From assembly GCA_016297265.1 (NCBI GenBank), contig JAEDHB010000048.1, forward strand, positions 1 through 9,796: a stretch of DNA of 9,796 bases, read 5' to 3'. Each line of letters opens with the position of its first letter. Position 1 is the first letter of the stretch. The notes under the pieces are model-generated. The model saw only the letters and a list, made by a program, of their open reading frames with translations. It was not told where the DNA came from and searched no databases. Positions 6,087-9,796 of the stretch are shown here, one piece after another. Position numbers and translations under genes: made by a program. Source of the stretch: Butyrivibrio sp. Lineage in GTDB: Bacteria > Bacillota > Clostridia > Lachnospirales > Lachnospiraceae.

Positions 6087-6095
6087 TATATAGCA
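6087..6095 (-). promoter_or_regulatory. Candidate extended -10 promoter of the secreted-protein gene
   Basis: On the minus strand TGC followed by TATATA gives an extended -10 (6087-6095), about 43 bases before the ATG at 6044. No good -35 is present; that region is occupied by the inverted repeat at 6099-6130. Confidence 0.4.
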
Positions 6096-6098
6096 GAA

Positions 6099-6130
6099 AC
6101 TCCACCTAATGCCATCGCATTAAGTGGAGT
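6099..6130 (-). terminator. Long hairpin after thrH, probable terminator
   Basis: ACTCCAC (6099-6105) and TAATGC (6107-6112) pair with GCATTA (6117-6122) and GTGGAGT (6124-6130) around a 4-base loop. The centre position is C-A in a plus-strand RNA but U-G in a minus-strand RNA, so only the minus transcript forms an uninterrupted 14-bp stem. It starts 26 bases past the stop of the gene ending at 6157. The following T run is poor (TTTCTG), so it may protect the 3' end rather than terminate efficiently. Confidence 0.55.
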
Positions 6131-6156
6131 GCACCATCATTTCATACTGCCAAAGA

Positions 6157-6756
6157 CTAAAGAGCTTTGGTAATTGCTTCAAAAAGCTCATCATATGTCT
6201 CATACGCAGGCAAATCCGGATTGTCCGCCTTAATATTGTCGGGACTCTTAAAGAGAAAGCCTGCCTTGCTGGCACGAATCATACCCAAATCATTGTGGCT
6301 GTCACCACTTGCGATTGTATCATATCCAATAGACTGAAGTGCCTTAACAGTTGTAAGCTTTGACTGTTCACATCGCATCTTAAATCCTGTAACTTCACCA
6401 TTATCCGCAACCTCAAGACTGTTGCAGAAAATAGTTGGCCATCCCAATTTTTCCATCAGAGGACCTGCAAACTGGGTAAAAGTATCACTAATGATAATAA
6501 CCTGTGTAACAGCCCTCAGCTTATCAAGGAATTCCTTAGCTCCCGGAATAGGATCAATCTTGGCAATTGTATCCTGAATCTCCTTAAGGCCAAGTCCATG
6601 TTCCTTAAGCACTCCTATTCTCCAATTCATCAATTTATCATAGTCCGGTTCATCCCTTGTAGTTCTTGTAAGCTCAGGGATTCCGCTTTCCTTTGCAAAT
6701 GCAATCCAAATCTCAGGGACAAGTACTCCCTCTAAATCTAAACATACGATATTCAT
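6157..6756 (-). CDS. thrH: ThrH-type phosphoserine phosphatase / homoserine phosphotransferase
   Basis: A 199-residue HAD-superfamily enzyme. ThrH proteins remove phosphate from phosphoserine, the last step of serine synthesis, and can transfer it to homoserine. Visible motifs: motif I DLEGVLVPE at 7-15, with nucleophile Asp7 and the DxE form typical of ThrH rather than DxD; TTRD at 32-35; motif II Ser90-Asp91 within SDTF; Lys133 as motif III; motif IV GDSHND at 151-156. Family hallmarks LGWPT (104-108) and HGLGL (53-57) are present. Length matches the roughly 200 residues of the family. The start at 6756 is supported by GGAGG (6763-6767) six bases upstream; a longer frame from 6783 would add nine residues without a good site. 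No serine- or threonine-pathway gene adjoins it. It has its own promoter and a hairpin after the stop. Confidence 0.93.
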   Translation of the reverse strand: MNIVCLDLEGVLVPEIWIAFAKESGIPELTRTTRDEPDYDKLMNWRIGVLKEHGLGLKEIQDTIAKIDPIPGAKEFLDKLRAVTQVIIISDTFTQFAGPLMEKLGWPTIFCNSLEVADNGEVTGFKMRCEQSKLTTVKALQSIGYDTIASGDSHNDLGMIRASKAGFLFKSPDNIKADNPDLPAYETYDELFEAITKAL

Positions 6757-6762
6757 TGTCTT

Positions 6763-6767
6763 CCTCC
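6763..6767 (-). promoter_or_regulatory. Ribosome binding site that sets the thrH start
   Basis: GGAGG on the minus strand, six bases before the ATG at 6756. It lies inside the longer frame that starts at 6783, which argues against that start. Confidence 0.8.
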
Positions 6768-6794
6768 ATGCATGTAACTTCATTTCAGATATAA

Positions 6795-6823
6795 ATTATA
6801 CCATATTGCATAGTTTTGCACAA
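6795..6823 (-). promoter_or_regulatory. Promoter of thrH
   Basis: Minus strand: perfect -10 TATAAT (6795-6800) preceded by TGG (extended -10), 17-base spacer, and a partial -35 TTGTGC (6818-6823). The leader would be about 30 bases. It lies directly after the stop of the glycosyltransferase gene at 6830, with no strong terminator between. Confidence 0.7.
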
Positions 6824-6829
6824 CAAAAT

Positions 6830-7984
6830 TTAGAGCTTAAGACATTCGATGAGATACCCTGCCCTCTCTTCCCAGGTATTTTTTTCAGCATATTCATAGC
6901 CTCTGTCCACCATATCCCTATAGCTTTCCGGGTTGTCAAGAATTTCCTTTATTCTGTCTGCAAGGGTTGCTGTATGCTCAAGATCATAAATTACGGCATA
7001 TTTTTCAATTTCGTTCTCATCCAGATAAGTGGAGCTGTCCGTAACAGTTATACAACCCTGCAAAAGACTGTTATATATCCTGTCATGAGCACCATTCTTG
7101 AACCACGGCATAATATTCAGACTGATTTTAGCCCGCTGCATTGTCTTAAGACAACCAAGCGAATCCATCACTCCAAGGCACACAATATTTTCCGGTCTGC
7201 CGCAGCCTGCCTTATCCCAGTCTTTTCCGATAACATGTATTTTAATGCCGCTCTGCGCAAGCTCGCATATTATTTTGCGTCGAAAATATGATCTGACATA
7301 CAAATCCACAAAAATCATATTGTGCATAAAATCCTTGATTTCTCCCGTAGTCACGTCATCAAAATCCTCGACAAGACATTTTTTCGCCACCTCTTCCATT
7401 GTCATATCCGGGTGGGCAATAAGCACATTCGCAAGCTTTAATAGATATTCCTTCATATCCGGTTCCAGATTCTCAATATGTTTGAGAAGTCCCTCCAGGG
7501 TGACATAATTCCCTGCGAAAAGAACATCTATTTTCCGGTCATTTAATTCCTCTTTTTCCGCCAGCTTCGTGCCTCCCAATGGCAGAAAAGATGCCTTCAA
7601 GGGAGGAAAATACTCCTCAATGTATTTGCAGTGGTCCCTGTCCACGCAGAATAAGCGACAGTGCTGTAAGTTTCCGCGAAGTCTGTTTTCATAATACATT
7701 GGATGGTCCACCATTATACACACCCGGGAAATTCCATAGGCATCCCATATGCTTATCTCATTGTCATACTCAAACTGCGATTCGCCGCTCAAGCCAATAA
7801 AATTAAAAGTGACCAACAGCATATCCTGTCGATCACTCATGCTTTCAAATTGTTCCCTGCTCTCAAGGGGTTTATGCATATCCCAAAACCATACTTCATA
7901 TCCGTTTTTTTCAAAATAAAGACTCATCCGCCTTGAAAAATAACTCAAGGTTTCCACTAATCCGTCAATAAAAATGATTTTCAT
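6830..7984 (-). CDS. CgeB-like family-1-type glycosyltransferase
   Basis: A 384-residue soluble protein with no signal peptide. It opens with a Rossmann-type strand (MKIIFIDGLV) and a helix leading to YEVWFWD at 29-35, as in the N-terminal domain of GT-B enzymes. The second domain begins near DVLFAGNY at 153-160. Its C-terminal part carries the group-1 pattern for a nucleotide-sugar site: ISLNIMPW at 287-294, then GAHDRIYNSLLQGC at 298-311 and a Thr-Asp-Ser loop at 315-317. It resembles CgeB/Glyco_trans_1_2 proteins, which glycosylate spore coat or surface polymers in Firmicutes. Donor and acceptor cannot be named. Its ATG overlaps the trpF stop by four bases (ATGA, 7981-7984), so translation is probably coupled; AGAGG also lies about ten bases upstream of the ATG. 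Confidence 0.8.
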   Translation of the reverse strand: MKIIFIDGLVETLSYFSRRMSLYFEKNGYEVWFWDMHKPLESREQFESMSDRQDMLLVTFNFIGLSGESQFEYDNEISIWDAYGISRVCIMVDHPMYYENRLRGNLQHCRLFCVDRDHCKYIEEYFPPLKASFLPLGGTKLAEKEELNDRKIDVLFAGNYVTLEGLLKHIENLEPDMKEYLLKLANVLIAHPDMTMEEVAKKCLVEDFDDVTTGEIKDFMHNMIFVDLYVRSYFRRKIICELAQSGIKIHVIGKDWDKAGCGRPENIVCLGVMDSLGCLKTMQRAKISLNIMPWFKNGAHDRIYNSLLQGCITVTDSSTYLDENEIEKYAVIYDLEHTATLADRIKEILDNPESYRDMVDRGYEYAEKNTWEERAGYLIECLKL

Positions 7985-8589
7985 ATATTACGTGCCTCTT
8001 TACAAAACTTATCTATTTTTTGAAAGTTTTTGCCTGCTCCGTCGTCATTCTCGACGCCACTGGATACATCAACACCGTCCGGCTTAACCTCTGCAATGGC
8101 ATGTTTTACATTCTCCGGGGTCAGTCCTCCCGCAAGGATGAACATTTTATCATTTCTCGGCATATCCTTAAGCATTGACCAGTCGAATGCTTTTCCGCTA
8201 CCCGGCTCAGCAGCATCAAACACATATCCTGCCACATTATTTTCTGCGGAGTAGATAATATAGGATGCAATGTCGTCCACATTGAAGGCTTTTATCACCG
8301 GAATCCTTATCATCCTGAGAAGCCTGAGCTCGATATATCCGTGGATTTGTATATAATCAAACCCCATCGCCTCAATCACTTTAATCTGCTCCAATGTTGG
8401 AGATACCGTAACCGCCACAGTCTTGGTATTCTTGAAAACGCTCAGTATTTTCCCTGCGGTTTCTATATCGTTATTCCTTTTACTCTTTTTGCAAAACATT
8501 ACCAGACCCGCAAAATCAGTAGCACTGTTGTCAACATATTCCGCCTCCTTCACATCTGTAATCCCACAAATTTTAATCAGCATATTCAT
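7981..8589 (-). CDS. trpF: Phosphoribosylanthranilate isomerase (tryptophan synthesis)
   Basis: A 202-residue TIM-barrel enzyme that converts N-(5-phosphoribosyl)anthranilate to carboxyphenylaminodeoxyribulose phosphate, the third step of tryptophan synthesis. The motifs run in order: KICGIT at 6-11 with general-base Cys8, FAGLVM at 26-31, SKR at 36-38, QIHG at 81-84, KAFNV at 100-104, VFDA at 123-126 with general-acid Asp125, GSGKAFDW at 130-137, LAGGLTPENV at 152-161 and GVDVSSGVE at 172-180. Some loops are less typical: YI follows QIHG where DE is usual. No other trp gene is in the window, so it is separated from the main pathway cluster. It lies 20 bases after the zinc-ribbon gene and overlaps the glycosyltransferase start. 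The start at 8589 has GGAG (8594-8597) four bases upstream; the ATG at 8583 is also possible. Confidence 0.93.
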   Translation of the reverse strand: MNMLIKICGITDVKEAEYVDNSATDFAGLVMFCKKSKRNNDIETAGKILSVFKNTKTVAVTVSPTLEQIKVIEAMGFDYIQIHGYIELRLLRMIRIPVIKAFNVDDIASYIIYSAENNVAGYVFDAAEPGSGKAFDWSMLKDMPRNDKMFILAGGLTPENVKHAIAEVKPDGVDVSSGVENDDGAGKNFQKIDKFCKEARNI

Positions 8590-8609
8590 ATCACTCCAAT
8601 TCAGTTACG

Positions 8610-9635
8610 CTATTCGGGATAATACTGGTTCATGATTCCGTCCATATAAGAAGAACAGTCATCACAATAATATATTGTTGCACCACGGACATTCTTACTG
8701 TTCACTCCAATTGTTTCAGTAAAACAAAAATTGCATGTTCCCTTTATCAGTCGGTCGAAATTCTTATTGAATACATACCATCTGTCATCATATTTATATA
8801 AAGCCAGTTTCATATCGATTGTATTGTAATCGTCTTGTGACGAATAGGATTCCTCAATATATGCAACTGTTACAGCAATAATTTCCTTTGTTTCAAACTC
8901 CGCATTATATTCCTGTTGAATAGTTTCATTAATCATGTCGACTTTGTCAGCGGGCAAATAGTCAATATTTTTGATACTGATATCTTTGAACGCTCTATTT
9001 GATTTCATGGTGGTATCGTATTCATCCAGAAATTTATCCTTGTCAGAACCAATACATGAATAGAGTTCTTTGCACATTGAGTACTGTGCAATCTTTTTAA
9101 CATCCCCCTTCAATTCCGCCTCAACATAATTCGAAACTGCTTCGCTTGTAGTCTTCGCACCTCCCTGATGCTTCCTGGTTACAGAGCGAAGAATAGAAAA
9201 TCCCGCAATAAGCACAACAACTGCCAAAGCGCATATCAATGCAATTCTTCTGTGCCTTGCGATAAAATGTATCAGGCTCTCACCGTGTTGTGATTTTTTT
9301 CTTCTATATCGAACATTTACCTCTGTATTTCTTTCACCAAAATCAATCAACTGCAAATCGTCAAATGAGTAATTTTCAGAATTTACAGATGTTTTTTTGG
9401 AAGCAGTTTCCGTGCTATATGAATCAACTGGCTCCGCATCACTTTCGGTTGCGGTCGCATACGGATCATCAATAACAAACGCACCGGATATCGACTGCTC
9501 ATCCTCGGGTTCAAAAGCGGTATTCCGTTCCTCTTCGGTATAATCAAATACCATTTCAGGTTGTCTCTGACCGCACCTCATGCAGAATGTCGATTCGTCT
9601 TCAATTTCCTTACCACACTTTGGACAATACTTCAT
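8610..9635 (-). CDS. Membrane protein with zinc ribbons at both ends
   Basis: A 341-residue protein of unknown function. Residues 4-21 are a zinc ribbon (Cys4, Cys7, Cys18, Cys21) opening MKYCPKCG. Residues about 30-118 are an acidic, Ser/Thr-rich, probably disordered linker ending in a basic patch (RRKK, 111-114, and RHRR, 127-130). Residues 131-149 are a single membrane helix; the basic residues before it predict the N terminus inside. Residues about 160-298 form a mixed alpha/beta domain, with SNYVEAELKGD at 168-178 and a DDRWYVF strand at 283-289. This pattern recalls small extracytoplasmic NTF2-like modules of other zinc-ribbon membrane proteins. Residues 301-327 hold a second CxxC pair set (Cys301, Cys304, Cys324, Cys327), predicted outside the membrane. 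The start has GAGGAG (9643-9648) seven bases upstream. It is the first gene of the probable operon with trpF and the glycosyltransferase. Confidence 0.85.
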   Translation of the reverse strand: MKYCPKCGKEIEDESTFCMRCGQRQPEMVFDYTEEERNTAFEPEDEQSISGAFVIDDPYATATESDAEPVDSYSTETASKKTSVNSENYSFDDLQLIDFGERNTEVNVRYRRKKSQHGESLIHFIARHRRIALICALAVVVLIAGFSILRSVTRKHQGGAKTTSEAVSNYVEAELKGDVKKIAQYSMCKELYSCIGSDKDKFLDEYDTTMKSNRAFKDISIKNIDYLPADKVDMINETIQQEYNAEFETKEIIAVTVAYIEESYSSQDDYNTIDMKLALYKYDDRWYVFNKNFDRLIKGTCNFCFTETIGVNSKNVRGATIYYCDDCSSYMDGIMNQYYPE

Positions 9636-9664
9636 TATTTTTCTCCTCTATGCCTCATAAAAGT

Positions 9665-9693
9665 ATTATTATCCATTTTCCCTGATAAGTCAA
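9665..9693 (-). promoter_or_regulatory. Promoter of the zinc-ribbon/trpF/glycosyltransferase operon
   Basis: Minus strand: -35 TTGACT (9688-9693), 17-base spacer, -10 AATAAT (9665-9670). Transcription would begin near 9658, leaving a leader of about 22 bases that carries GAGGAG. Confidence 0.7.
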
Positions 9694-9695
9694 TT

Positions 9696-9718
9696 GTAAC
9701 CGACACTCGTTCAGTTAC
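9696..9718. promoter_or_regulatory. Dyad next to the operon promoter, candidate regulator site
   Basis: GTAACCGA (9696-9703) and TCAGTTAC (9711-9718) form an inverted repeat with one mismatch and a 7-base spacer. It ends two bases before the -35 of the operon promoter. No T run follows on either strand, so it is not a terminator. Its centre lies about 50 bases upstream of the predicted start, a position more usual for an activator than a repressor. No regulator gene is nearby. Confidence 0.35.
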
Positions 9719-9744
9719 TATTATTGCGTGACGGCTTATGCCAC

Positions 9745-9771
9745 AAAAAAACCGCCCGCAAATGCGGGCGG
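9745..9771 (-). terminator. Strong minus-strand terminator for a gene beyond the right edge
   Basis: CCGCCCGC (9752-9759) pairs perfectly with GCGGGCGG (9764-9771) around a 4-base loop. On the minus strand seven T follow (complement of 9745-9751). It isolates the operon starting at 9635 from a minus-strand gene to the right. The last 25 bases of the window are too few to show that gene. Confidence 0.9.
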
Positions 9772-9796
9772 AAGAAATTTCAATTATGGTAATGAT

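Noticed and set aside
9772..9796. 3' end of a minus-strand gene at the right edge
   Set aside because: The terminator implies a gene to the right, but the last 25 bases allow stops in more than one frame and show no recognisable coding sequence.

Overview
The window looks like chromosomal DNA of a Gram-positive anaerobe of the class Clostridia, most likely Lachnospiraceae-like. The pointers are moderately low GC, strong GGAGG-type ribosome binding sites, lipoprotein export, zinc-ribbon/low-complexity/membrane proteins, and a secreted GLUG/fibronectin-III surface protein. This placement is inferred from protein style, not from a marker gene. Apart from the last 33 codons of a plus-strand gene at the left edge, every gene reads on the minus strand.

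Layout from left to right. (1) 1-104: acidic tail of a plus-strand gene, closed by a GC-rich terminator. (2) 105-473: gene-free, with two minus-strand terminators in series and a weak promoter between them, possibly a small RNA unit. (3) 474-1007: a zinc-ribbon protein with a Gln/Asn/Tyr-rich repeat and two membrane helices, with its own promoter. (4) 1076-3383: a polar amino-acid ABC importer operon read as binding lipoprotein, permease, ATPase, with an attenuator-like hairpin after the first gene. (5) 3468-6044: a large secreted multidomain protein. (6) 6157-6756: a ThrH-type phosphoserine phosphatase with its own promoter. (7) 6830-9635: a likely three-gene operon of a membrane double-zinc-ribbon protein, a stand-alone TrpF and a CgeB-like glycosyltransferase, the last two overlapping by ATGA. 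(8) 9745-9771: a strong minus-strand terminator that must serve a gene beyond the right edge.

The most striking observation is the importer's binding protein. Its family-3 solute-binding domain is circularly permuted: the sequence that normally forms the C-terminal half comes first after the lipid anchor, and the normal N-terminal half (lobe I) comes last, ending at the hinge strand. It also has Val where this family normally has the Arg that binds the ligand carboxylate. The other oddity is the secreted protein, whose N-terminal region resembles a clostridial metallopeptidase-like domain but reads REFLR where HExxH would be expected, suggesting a non-catalytic relative.
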